From NCBI RefSeq assembly GCF_027942865.1, contig NC_134526.1:20565784-20629783 (forward strand): a stretch of DNA of 64,000 nucleotides, in the 5' to 3' direction. Below are positions 27,418-39,406 of the stretch, one piece after another. A program made the translations under genes and the position numbers. Origin of the DNA: Odontesthes bonariensis (taxonomy: Eukaryota > Chordata > Actinopteri > Atheriniformes > Atherinopsidae). Within the stretch, counting starts at the first letter, position 1. Each line of letters starts with the position of its first letter. The notes under the pieces were generated by a model, which worked only from the letters and a program-made list of their open reading frames with translations, had not been told where the DNA came from and did no database searches.

Positions 27418-30400
27418 TATTTATGTCCTATGGTGAAATTGGGTTTTTCCTGACAGGATATAATTTTACTCCAACCAAATCCATTTTTCATTTTTGGGTT
27501 TCAATAGACCAAAAAAACTTCACTCAAACAATTTCTGTCACTTCTTGGTTGGACATATAATAATGCCATTTTCACACTTCAGTCAAACGGTGAATGGACT
27601 GTATTTCTTGTCTTGTTGGTCACAAAAAGCACTTTTACACCTGTCCCACTACAGTCATGCAGGTTATGCAGTGCTTTTTTTTTTCACTCTACATCAGTTT
27701 TCACATATGCACAACAAAGATGTTCGGGAGAATGTGCAGACAAATTGATCCAATCTTCTTCTGCAGTTGCTTCTCAGACACGCACATCGCAGCAGGAGGC
27801 CCTCGGCTGGAGAATCACTTTCCTGGCTGGAAATGCAACAGAGGAGGTGCGGGGAAATGTGTGTTGAGAGCACGCAAGAGGCAGCACGTGCTGCAGAAAT
27901 TGCGATGGGAAAATCGCTGCGTTTTATTTTTTTCATATGTGAGAATAACAGAAGAGGCTCCTCATTGTGTTGGTATGAATACTGCATGTATCCATAGTTA
28001 TCCACAATAGCGTGAGTGGTAAAGTATTACACAGGTCAGCAGAAAAGATCAACCTTCCAACAACGGCCGCAAATGCTCCGGAGTATTTTCTGAGACATTC
28101 ACACACTGCCTCACCTGTTGTTGTTGGGGAGATTTCACATGAGGGCTGGAAGGAAAATCTCCACAAGCTATAGGCCCTTATTGCGTGAATGAAAAAAAAT
28201 TACCTACATTTTTAGGAAGTCTGCCACTAGGCCGCTGCTACTTTTGGTGGGTATGACTTTTTTTCCACGTTGGATTTGCTCTTTCAGCTGAGCCAAACGG
28301 ACCCACCGTTTCCAAACACCAACAGTGGGACAATTGAGCTTCTTCTTGGGAAACAGTGACTTCATCTAAAGACTTACGCAGCAAAGAAAGATTATCAGTG
28401 GAGAGAACAACATGATCCACTATGGTCTTTTCAATGACAGGACTCTAATGAAGCCATTTCTTTTGTAACCCTCCGCTCACCTCTCCAGCACAGTGCAGAT
28501 AAATATGGCCACAAACAATAGTAGCAGACGTATAACAACCCCAGCTCAGTAATAAAACAAGAGGAGCTCTCTGACCACTGATCACATCACAAAGAAGCAA
28601 GTGACAGTAAATAGAGTTGCAGAGGGCAACCTATGTAATTAAAGACTATAAGGGCTTATGTGCAATATATCTGTTTAGTGTTGTGGTGCTGTTATCAGCA
28701 GGAAAAGTGCAAGGCTACAGAAGAAAATCTACTCGACACAGTTGTATCGACTGTGTATAAGAATTAATTTCCACTTAGCCCAATAAGTTCCTAGAACCAT
28801 GTTCAGGTTTAGGTTTGAATAGATGTGGATTTCAGCATGTTCCGTGGTAAAGGCCCAGAAGTCGAGCCACAAGAGAGCTCGCTTAAAGAGGAGTCAGGAA
28901 TCTCTGGGGGCTTTTAGCCAAACACAACACAGCAGCCGTTATAGTTGCCATACCAACGTAAATATCATCTGGCTGGTCTGTGAGTCTATGAGATTTAACG
29001 AAGAGGGAGAGAGCTAAACATAATGAGACAAAGCAGAAGAGCCGGAAAGCTGCGGCCGATGTTTCTTCAGCATGATCTGTCCAGGAAATCCCCCTGTCAG
29101 CTGGCCACTTGACTCATCCATAACGAGAAGGGATGGCAGGAGGAAGAGAGGAAGGCTGGAAGTGCGGTGTTCGACGGATATAAGAGGAAGAAGAGAAGAG
29201 GAACTAAATCTGCCTTTCAGCTGAAGGACCCTAGGCACAGAGTTGTCCTGTGCTCTTTTACCCTCTTGTATGTGATAGTTCACAATGTGTATGAAATGTT
29301 GATTTCAATGGACAGCCACCTAAAAAGCTTTGATGTTAAATTTGTGTTTCTGTGTGGAGCTCCTCAGCTTCGGTTGTCAAGCACAGTGCGGGGGATCTTT
29401 TAAAAAAATTTTTTTTTTAGATTTACTCTTTCTCAAGTTTTAGTGTCTGTAGGTGGTTCTCTTCTTTGTCTCAACCACGGGGCTGCTCGCTGCTCACACT
29501 CTTGTCTTTTGTTCAAGCTCAACCAATGCGATGATGTCACTTCCTGTATCCTTTGCAAGTAGAGACAGGATGTTGGGTTTTTTTGCCACCTTTTTTTTTC
29601 TTTTTTTTCAAGCCAGGTTAAAAGTTGCATGAAGTGGCTTTCCTTTTTTAAATCACTACATGACACCCGATACACAGTGACACATTTTCTGAAGAGCACT
29701 GAGCGCTTTCGAGAGAAATCCATCTGAATTTAATCCAATTTCTTTACAGTAACAGTTCATTCTATCAGGGGCCCTGATGCATGAGAACAGAATGAGCACG
29801 TTTATTTGTGCATGGGTTTGTGTGCATCACCGGAAAAAAAAGAAAAAAACAAGTGGGCACAAAGTCTGTCAACTTCCCTTCTAAGGCAAAGACAATGCAT
29901 CCCGGTATCTGTTTAGTCCCAGGCCCCACTTCTCATTTGCATGTTCCTTTCTTTACTTTTCTACAAATATACTCTGAAAAAGTCTTCAACAACTATGTCA
30001 ACTGCTCAGGATTGGTCAGGATTTTACTGGCTGAAAATTCAAAATGAGCATTCCTTTTTGTTTGGGCTGCAAATCGCGTCCCTCACATCTGTCTTCATTA
30101 GGGGCTTTCTGCTGCTCTGCTCTCCGAGTCACCTCCATTTTCACACACTGTCAAACTCATTTTGAGCGAATTCTGACATCACAACCCTTGTTCAGTCGCG
30201 CTCCCGAGTTCCTGAAAACTTGCTGCTCTTCCTCTCCAATCCCCCTTTGTGCAAACATCCTCTTCTGCATTTCCACATCCTGGATGTTGAGAAAAAAATC
30301 CTGGAATTACCACTGGCATCCAGACTCAAGACTCATTCAAGACACCAATCTACAAATGATCTCTCCTTATTTAACTATTAGAATTGTAAGCATCTGGGGA

Positions 30401-33349
30401 AAATCCAGAACTTTGTCTGCAATGACTAAGTAGTTTAGATTGAATCATTGGTGACCTCACAAAGACTTTATGAGCTAAATATGTGTTGTGTAAATTTATA
30501 TGTAAATCAGCTGCTGATGTTGTTAAGCAGACATTTTCCTCACTCACCGTTTTCCAGGTAAAATCTTTTTCACAAAAAGAAAATCATGCATGCATAAGGT
30601 TCCTGATGTGAGCCTTCTACGTCCACACATGGTGCAGACGGATATGCAAATGTCTATGACTCACATGCATTGCTGCCTTTGTAAATGAGATTTAGCATAG
30701 TCGATGCCTGAACTGCTGGTGTGTGACAAACACTGCAGTTATGTAACATGAGTGAGATATGGCAAGTGTCTGACAGAAAGCGAACATCACGCCCTCCTCT
30801 TGATTCATGGGGCTGATGTGTTTTCTTGCATTTTTGTTATGTTGACAGACTGAAGAGGCAGAAGAGGAGGCTAAAGCTGTCACATGCATCTGGAGCAGAT
30901 CTGAAGGATTTTACTTACGTTCAGATGCGAAAGAGCCTACACAGAGTTATGTGCTGCTCAGCCATTCTTGTGCCGCTAACTCCATTCCCTTTTGACCTTG
31001 CTTTTGTGTGATAAAGACTTGCCTCTGTTTGAGCATTTGACCTCAGGCTGACATTGGAATGGGAGGGCGAGTTTCTTGTCGGGTACAAGGGATGTTATTG
31101 GGGTGATTAAATGAAAGCAGGCAAAACTGTGGTGTGTTTAATGTTAATAAGCTTTAATGTCTTTTTAAATCAGACGTGAAGGGAGGCGAGGGGTCGCCAG
31201 AGCTAATCGCATTTTAAAGGACGCACATTGCTGCCAGGCTTCTGTCAGAGAGACCTTGTAAATGATCTTTACATTACACTGAAATGCCTTTGATCGCTCT
31301 AAAAATAATTGAACACTCCTGACCTCTAGTGGCTCAGTGAGGATCTGCATACATAATTAATTTACTGATTGCATGGCATCACTCACCTATAAAGCAATCA
31401 CTGACCAATGCAAAGTGGTTTATGTTTGATAAACTTTATGCCTGGACAAGCCGGGACGATGGAATTGATGGAATACTGAAAATGTGGTTTCACTCAGGTA
31501 AACATGATAGTAAAATGCTGAAAAGTTAACGGCCCTAAACGCCAAGTCTAAAATTTTGATTGTATGCAGTTCCCACCTTCAGCTTCGCTGTTATTTTTCA
31601 TTGCGATGCAGCAGAGAAAGAAAGACAGCATTCAGTTTGGATTTTTTCAGTTCCGCATTTCTTATTTAATACATTTCGGATGTATTCTTTTGAAATATAC
31701 AGTATTTGATAGCACAGTGAAATCCTGTCCTCATCACGTACCAAACTTAATCTGAAACATAATTACCCTGTGAATAGATTCATATAATCAGGAATTAAGA
31801 CTTTAATGTGAATATTGGATGTCTGGTGAGATGAGTCATCAGCTCCAGTCCCCACAGAACACAGAGAGAGCTATTAATGCAGAGAGAAAATAGCATAAAA
31901 ATTCAAGTAAACATCTCATCAGACTCTACACGCAACATGTATTATGATTTGTTGCTCTTAAATCCTACCTTGTGAATTATTGCCCCTTTCCCTTTAAAAC
32001 AATAAAACTAGAGAGGCTACCTAATTTAGTGCACCGTTTAAAAAAGAAGAAGAAAAGAAAGCCTGTTAGATTAAGGATCCCAAGCCCATCTCTCTTTCCC
32101 CTTCTCTCCTTCACAAAGAGAGAAACAAAGACACCTAAATCAGCTAGGCTTAGGCTTCCTTGGGCTTATCCTGTCCTCTCAACATAGCGGTGTCAGAAAA
32201 GCCTCAGCAAGATAAAGACAGAGGATGAAGACCAAAAATAAAATGCCCCAGCCAGCCCGGAGAAACTAAAAAAAGAAATCTAAAAAAATCAGCCTTCAGA
32301 CATCACATCGGTCATACTGTAGTTCAGTTGTTGCCAAAGTCTGCCACCTGTGCAGGCAGGCAAATCTGTGGCGTTTTCCTCCTTACCCCTACATTCCAGC
32401 AACTAAACTCACCATCGCTCACTGTCCACCTATCAGGGAAACTTTCATGCCCATTCATAGAACCTGATTTGACCAAACAAAAGTGTGTTATTCACATGTA
32501 TATGAAATGTGTGAAGACTTTGGCCCTCCCTCCTTTTAAAACCCCTCTGGTGAAACGGTTGCACAAAGACAGTCTTGCGGATGGAATGCTGCCCTTCGGA
32601 GATTGTGGTTTGTACTGACACACCTGCAACACACACCAGGCAATCCCTGTTACTGACAAATCATGACATGCACTTGCTTGTTTAAAAAAAAAAAAACTCC
32701 CTTATGGCTGATGGATTTCTCTTCAAATGGAGAACATTATCGCTGAAAAAACGTGATGCCCAAGAAGACGTACTTGAGAGGTCTGTTCAGCCATTTACTG
32801 CCTGCCACACAGCACGACCAGTTAACGCAGTTAATACAAACCCAAAGCCTCAAGCTTCAAAAACAACAAAATATTAGATCAATTTGAATTAGAACAACTG
32901 TAAAGGAATGCAAATTGATCATATACACATTAAATGCCCAAGACAAGATATGAAATGAACACAAATGGAGCAATAAGACACAAAAATCGACAAAAATGAA
33001 CTTGAAAAAGATGTAAAATGACTGTTAGGATACAGTGGCAATAATTCAAGGCACACACAAATGAAGAAAAGGTTATATGTCACATTTGCAAATTACAAAT
33101 CCGCAGACAAATCAGTGGTTATTATCTGCTTGCCTTTAGTTTATCTGTGTGTCTTTTAATCTTTGTGTCTTGGTCATCTGTGAGACGAGTGAGGTGTGGG
33201 GTTGGGGGGGGGGGTGCGCTTTCCAATATCTGTTGCCCAAAGGCCCGTTATTCTATAATCTGTCAAGGTCCGTGGCCATGGCAAATCAAGCCTTGGTCAC
33301 ACCCTTCCCGACTAACCCCCCTACCTCCCAACTCTGCCCGCCATGTTCT
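27418..33349. other. Intergenic between grap and epn2, no gene seen
   Basis: Six kilobases without recognisable exons on either strand. Open frames here are short, lack family motifs and do not fit splice signals. Mammals have GRAPL near this place; no SH3/SH2 motif was found here. Confidence 0.6.
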
Positions 33350-33386
33350 GGAGGAGGAGGAGGAGGAGGAGGAGGAGGAGGAGGAG
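33350..33386. repeat. (GGA)12 trinucleotide repeat
   Basis: A pure GGA tract of 37 bp about 190 bp upstream of the epn2 exon 1 donor, in the putative promoter or 5' UTR. It is purine-only on the transcript strand. Confidence 0.95.
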
Positions 33387-33439
33387 ATACGTGTAGTCCT
33401 GACTTTAGCTGGCTTAGCATTAGCAACACATAGCTAGGC

Positions 33440-33573
33440 GGAGGCGCAACAAGCTCCTTGAACACCGAAATAAGTGTTCTGTCTTGGTATTTTTCCCTTG
33501 GAATTACCCAAACTCCTCTAAAGGTTTGTACCCTTGGAGTAACAACTGAACCCAACGTAGCCCCAAAATTACG
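33440..33573 (+). other. epn2: epn2 probable noncoding exon 1 (5' UTR); start approximate
   Basis: A strong donor, ACG|GTGAGTAA, at 33574 ends a CpG-containing stretch after the GGA repeat. The next usable acceptor before the start codon is at 38713. No in-frame coding with exon 2 is needed. The transcription start cannot be read, so the left border is a guess. Confidence 0.42.
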
Positions 33574-36500
33574 GTGAGTAACCACGGGGTTTTATTACAG
33601 TCTTGTTTTGTTTTTCCAGGGTGTCCTGTAATCCAGTTTGCTCTGGTGATGTCTCCACCGAGCACCCGTCTTGGCTGCTAGCTCGAAGTATCGCTAACTA
33701 GCTTAGCATGCTAGTTTACTAACCTAAGATAGAAAATACATTTGGAAGCTAACTGGAATGGTCGTGTGTTTAATTGTTAAAGTGATGCCCCTCAAAATGG
33801 TACATCTCATAATACATGTAGTTGGAGAATGATCAACAGTTGTGTTTTAAGCCCCAACTACAAGAGTGTCTTGAGCTAGCTGACCGATCACAAGCTTGGC
33901 TAGCTTTGATCCAACTTTTTTAAAGCCAAGCAGTGATATTTGAAATGAACGCATTTATCAATGGTTGGTTCTTCGATCGTAAAAATGACCACGGGTACAA
34001 CTGACTTGTACAGATTATGTAATAAAACTAACTTCAGGGCATATCCTGGAGTATACTCTTTTGAGTGGGCTGAGGTAACTAGTTAGCGCAAACCAAATCA
34101 AAGCCTCAAGTTAAGGTTAATCGCTAGCTTGTTTTGCTAGCTAACGAAAAGTACTTATCGCAAGTTTGCGCTCGATTTGCTATCGTTAGCGGCATCCGTA
34201 AGTAGCAAGTGGGCGAGTTATTCCGGCCCATGTTTAAAGATGACGTTGCTCAAACTTAAATGCCCGCTACATCCATCATAATTTTGCAAACCAAATATAG
34301 TTTTAAATGGTAAAAATGTCACTGACAGTTATTAGCCGAAGCTTCTTTAGCTTGAGCGCTAACATCAATCACACCACTTCAGACGGACGTCGTGATTTAA
34401 AAAAAATAAAATAAAAAATTGTTAATATAAACGGTGAATGAACTGCTTGTATTTCCTTAACTCATACCACGTTTCCACAGAGATTGTTGCTAAATTGGAG
34501 CATATTAATGTTGATTTTAAAGGACAAAACTTGATGTACTTGTTGGTATTTTGGGGACATTCTTTTCGCTGTGGGCGCTGTCTGAACACTCGTATCGTTT
34601 CCAGTCCTGTTTCTACATTGGCTGTCAAATGTTATACCTAAGATATTAAATAGTGGTCAGGTTAATAGTTTTATAAGCAATAGATTGAGTTGTTTGGTTT
34701 AAAAAAAAGAAAAAAAGAAGCTTAGTTTCACTGTAAGCATACTAACACGATCAGGAAGAGGGGCAGGGCTTTGTCTTTTGTCAGGGTGATCATTCAGTCA
34801 CAGTTGGTGAGAGATGCATCAGTACCGTCCTCCTTCCGTCTCTTTCTTGACTTTGTCTCGGCTTGACAGGAATGACAAAGGGAGTTGCGGCTCAAAAGTT
34901 GACTTACCCTCTTGTCTCATGGTTTATGCTCAACATGCTTCACAAATGAGTGTCGATGGTCTGATTGTCTTTGGTTCAGCTTCCATGTGATTGTTCGTAT
35001 AATTGATAGGAACTTAATGCTTTGTGCTATTGAGCACTAAAGGATTATTTAGTAGAGTACATAGTTTGTGGTTAGACTGCAGCCTCACTAAAAGGAAGTA
35101 AATGGGTGGTTAAGGAACTTGCTGGATAACTTGATGTCACACTGTGGCACAAGCCGCTCTGTCGTAACACACGAATATACCCAGTCACACTCACACACAG
35201 GTGCCTGGTTGTGCAAGACTTCTATCCCCAGATCAGCTTTACTCTCGCTGTGTGACAAGATGGACCTGTTCTCAGTTGCCTCTCACCCCTTAATGCTAAT
35301 CACAGTTTACCGAGGTTTTGACAACACACATACACGCCCAAGCTAAGTTTGACTTGTTGTGCTTTCGCATCCGACACCTAACTTGTGTCCAGTGGTCGGT
35401 TTTGGGCTGGTCAACACTAGCAGTCATCCCTGTGTCTCTTACACTGCCAGATAATTTAATTGGGGGTGGGGATTTTTTTTCATTGGCAACACCTTAACAG
35501 CCTCCTGGAGTCCTCTGCCAAGCCGAGTGCAATTATGTTCTTCTGTTGCACACATCAGGGTTTCAAACCGGGTTTGATCGTTTCATAGCAGATATTAAAT
35601 GGAGGTACACTTTGTGTTTTCTGCAGTCTCCTCACAGGTTATTGACTAACTCACCAGGGTGAGCGTTTGCAGTGTTTAAATCTATGGGAAGTTTTTTTTT
35701 TATTGTTGACATAATCCATTAGCGATCCTACAGTTTGGTCTTTACCTTTTAAGATGAAGATATCTTTGTAAAAGAAATAATCTACAGTTGAGCGAAGGAA
35801 TTTCACCTGTTGATTGGCACTACCCGTATATCACTGGGTGATTGTTTCTGGTCCGTGGCCTATATATTTGTTATAGACGATAAATGCGTCTTCATTACAT
35901 AGATGACAAAATTAGTTTGAGTTAATTGTGCAATCTCAACTGTTATTTGACAGCTACTTTTAATTGTAAAGGCTTAACTCGAAGTCAGACAGACGTGGTT
36001 CACCAGTAGATTGTTTTGAATAGCGGGATTGAGCAATAAGACAAGTTTTGCATGTTGTGGTCAGCGCTGGTGTGTCCTAGTTGTGGTTTGTGTTTTGCTA
36101 TGACGTGTAATCACTGGGTTCATTTTCCTCTCTTCCCAATTCAAAAGGTTTTGTTTTTTTCCGCTCTGTGGCCAGAGTTTTATTGCCTGTTTTACCTGTC
36201 GTGTTGTCATGCTGATAATGATGCCAGAGAAGAAGAAGTGATTGAGATATGAATTATGTTGTTTATAAGAAAGGACCAGGGTTGATATGGGTATCTTTTT
36301 TTGGAATCGGTGTGTGTCGGTGAGATATATTTAGACTGAGAAGTGGGGAAAAAGCGGAATAATTTTTTTAAATAATTTTTTTCTGGTCAACTTTTCTCCA
36401 TGGCGTACTAACAGTTTGACAGGATTGATGACAAGTTCAGTCATTTTGACCTAATTAATCTGCCCTGATATATGAATGTGGATTTCAGCGCACACACACA

Positions 36501-38713
36501 CTCTCACACACACAAGCGCAAGTCGTGTGTGCTGGCTCTTCTGGGCCTTGCGTGAACGAGGCAGAGAGGAACTGAACAAAGGCGGGTCAGGGTGTCTGCT
36601 GGTGGGGGTTGTTCCGGGATGCGAAGGGGGCGCAGGAGGGTGGGATGGACAAGACAGACTCTCCTCTCTTCCTCCTGTCGGCTATGGGTGAATAGGTGAT
36701 TATAGCAGCAGATGTGTCATTAGGTCTAATCTGTATTCATGTGGATGCAGTGGATAAGAGGGTGATGAGGGAATTTTAAGAGCGGAGGGGGCATGCTCCA
36801 CAGGGATCATGTTTCAATGTCGTTAAATGAATTTACGGGATGTGCCAAGTTGTTTTCTTATCGCCAACCTCATACACTTGTTGTTTCCTCACCCATGTCG
36901 CCTTCAGCTGTGTGTCCGTGGCATTAGTAGGCAGGAAGCTCCATGCAAAACGCAAAAAGCCACTTGCTGCTTTCTTAATTCTAAATCAGCTAAGAAAGCA
37001 AAACTCTCTTTTTCCTCTTTGTGAATGCAGTTGGTTGCGAGGCCTGTTGAGGCATGCTTGGTGCAGAGATTGGATTACTGAATAAGATATGTCATCATAG
37101 GTCTACCTAGATGTAAAGCAGAAAAAACGGTGGGCACAGGAAACCCATACGCTGATTTGAATAGGATTAGTTAAGTTGCAGTGCATTGCTGTTGTGGCTC
37201 GCGACAGCATGTCAAATTGTATGACAACCTCGTATTTTGGAGAAATGTAAATTTATTTATTTTTTCTTTCCAGCGAGGCTGTATTGCTTAAACATAAGAA
37301 CATGCCTCTGTCAAAAGACGACTCATTACAGTAAATGTGTGTTCTGCACAGCTCGTGGTTTTCTTTTCACGATCAAGAGTTTTATCACACGAAACTTGGA
37401 GGTTGCACAGCTGTGAATCGACGCCCACTTTCTGTATCTGTTTGTCAGGAAGTGATTACAGGCGGGGCCATCGATCTTTAGAAACAAGACAGAGGCATCA
37501 TCAGTGACTCTTCCAGTCAACCATCACACTGGAAAAGGTTGATTTCTTCAGCCACCCACCACACAGTGGAAACACATTCTTATTGTTGAGACTTGAGTTG
37601 CTGAGAAGGAACGTAGACGGAGGTGCATTATGGATTGACTTGTTCGTGAATCCATATGTAGCAAAGTGTTAGCATTAGCTTAAGTTCCCCTCTGCTGTGT
37701 CCTAAAGTAATACCCACCACAGGCAAACACTGCAGCTGTGTTTTTGGAGTTTGGTGGATTGACAAGTTGGTGTCAGAGGTTTAGAGGCCTATTTTGAAAT
37801 AATTAAACTTTTGCTGAGTTTTTTTTTATGTCACGGCTGACACTAATTCTATTTTATAACATTACAAGTTAAATTGAAACAATATACTCTTGATATCTGC
37901 CCATAATTGTCTCTTTAAAGCGCTCCTCAGGTGAGTGTGTACAGTTGGGTAATAACGTTAGTCAAATAATGGATGATATGATGTTTTTTCTTTTCTTTCA
38001 ATGACCATTCAAAAAGTTTTTGGCCGTATTTAAATTTTCTGTTTACCTGCCTTTTGCCAAGATGAGCTAATGCTCGCGTGTTCGTTTTGCGTCGATTTGA
38101 ACACACCAAATAAACGCGGCACATATCTGTGGACAGGTTTGTTCACTTACATTTACTATTTTAAGGTTCCACGTGTACTCATTAAATCACGATGTGTATT
38201 TCAATTGTCCGGAAACGCTGATCGCCTTCTGAGGCCACTTAGCGAGCGCCACCGGAAGCCTTCTGAGAAGCTCGCAAAGTCGAAAGACTGCACATGGCTG
38301 ACTGAGCCGACATTATTCATTTCTAGCCCCCTGACTTGTAATTTGCCATTGTGTCAAGTTACTGTAAGCTCAAGGGAGATTTTCAAAGTTGAAACGAACC
38401 CGGGTCGAGAATGATATCAAGTAGGCAGACATGGAAAATGATTGTCTAAGTATGAAAGTATGAAACATGTTGTTTGTCTAGTTTCAGAAAGGAAAGCACT
38501 ACAGCTGTTCCTATAAATAAGAGATCTGCAAGATGTTATTGTTGAGCTGTGAAATTTTGGATTAGAGTCACGGCTTTAAATGAGGCATTTATTAACTGTC
38601 TCCTTAAATGAGTCCCAAGTGAAGTAAGTGTTTTTTTTTTTTTTTTTAGCTTTTCGCGTATGTCTTTCTCTTATCTTTCATACTCTAATCTGATATTTGT
38701 CTGGTTGTCCTAG
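33574..38713 (+). other. epn2: epn2 intron 1
   Basis: A 5.1-kb putative intron from GTGAGT to TTGTCCTAG. A T-rich tract lies at 38632-38648. No further exon or repeat family was recognised. Alternative first exons cannot be excluded. Confidence 0.42.
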
Positions 38714-38978
38714 GTGATGCCGTGGTCATGTGTGCCGCCTGCACTGTGCGTGTGGATATGGTTTTAACAGACGCTGTTCTGGAGGACTCAGGAACACTGC
38801 ATTGGCCTGGAGAAGCCTCGTAAACACCTACGTGACGCACTGTATCGCAGAAGGATAAACAAAGTTATACACACAGCACCACCGTGTTTTTACTCCAACA
38901 CTCCGGTGTCCAAGCTCCTCTCCTGTGAGAGTACACATCTTATTTCTCCCCGTCTGCTCCATCTTCACGACCACCACC
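38714..38978 (+). other. epn2: epn2 exon 2 5' UTR with two upstream ORFs
   Basis: After the acceptor TCCTAG, the leader carries an ATG at 38717 (16 codons, stop 38765-38767) and an ATG at 38728 (31 codons, stop 38821-38823) in overlapping frames, both ending well before the main start. The main ATG context is CCACCATGCC, a strong Kozak context. Confidence 0.65.
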
Positions 38979-39406
38979 ATGCCGAGCACCATCCGCCGGC
39001 AGATGAAAAACATGGTCAACAACTACTCTGAAGCGGAGAAGAAAGTCCGAGAGGCCACATCCAATGATCCGTGGGGCCCTTCGTCCTCGCTCATGTCCGA
39101 GATCGCGGACCTCACTTACAACGTGGTGGCCTTCAGCGAAATCATGAACATGATCTGGAAGCGGCTCAATGACCACGGCAAGAACTGGCGTCACGTCTAC
39201 AAAGCGCTCACGCTGCTCGACTACCTGATCAAGACGGGCTCAGAGAGAGTGGCGCTGCAATGCAAGGAGAACATCTTTGCCATCCAGACGCTGAAGGACT
39301 TCCAGTACATCGACAGAGACGGCAAAGACCAAGGCATCAACGTCAGGGAGAAGAGCAAGCAGCTGGTGGTCCTACTCAAGGACGAGGAACGCCTTAAAGG
39401 AGAGAG
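38979..39406 (+). CDS. epn2: epn2 coding exon 1 (ENTH domain)
   Basis: Residues 1-142 plus two bases, MPSTIRRQMKNMVNNYSEAE through DEERLKGE. It encodes essentially the whole ENTH domain, with basic residues of the phosphoinositide-binding helix 0 (RRQMKN). Donor GAGAG|GTGAGA. Confidence 0.96.

Noticed and set aside
27594..28010. 138-codon plus-strand open frame between grap and epn2
   Set aside because: No recognisable domain and overlapping equally long frames on other frames and strand; typical of noncoding sequence.
33147..33437. Open frame with a run of Glu residues
   Set aside because: The run is just the translated (GGA)12 repeat; no family motif and no fitting splice signals.
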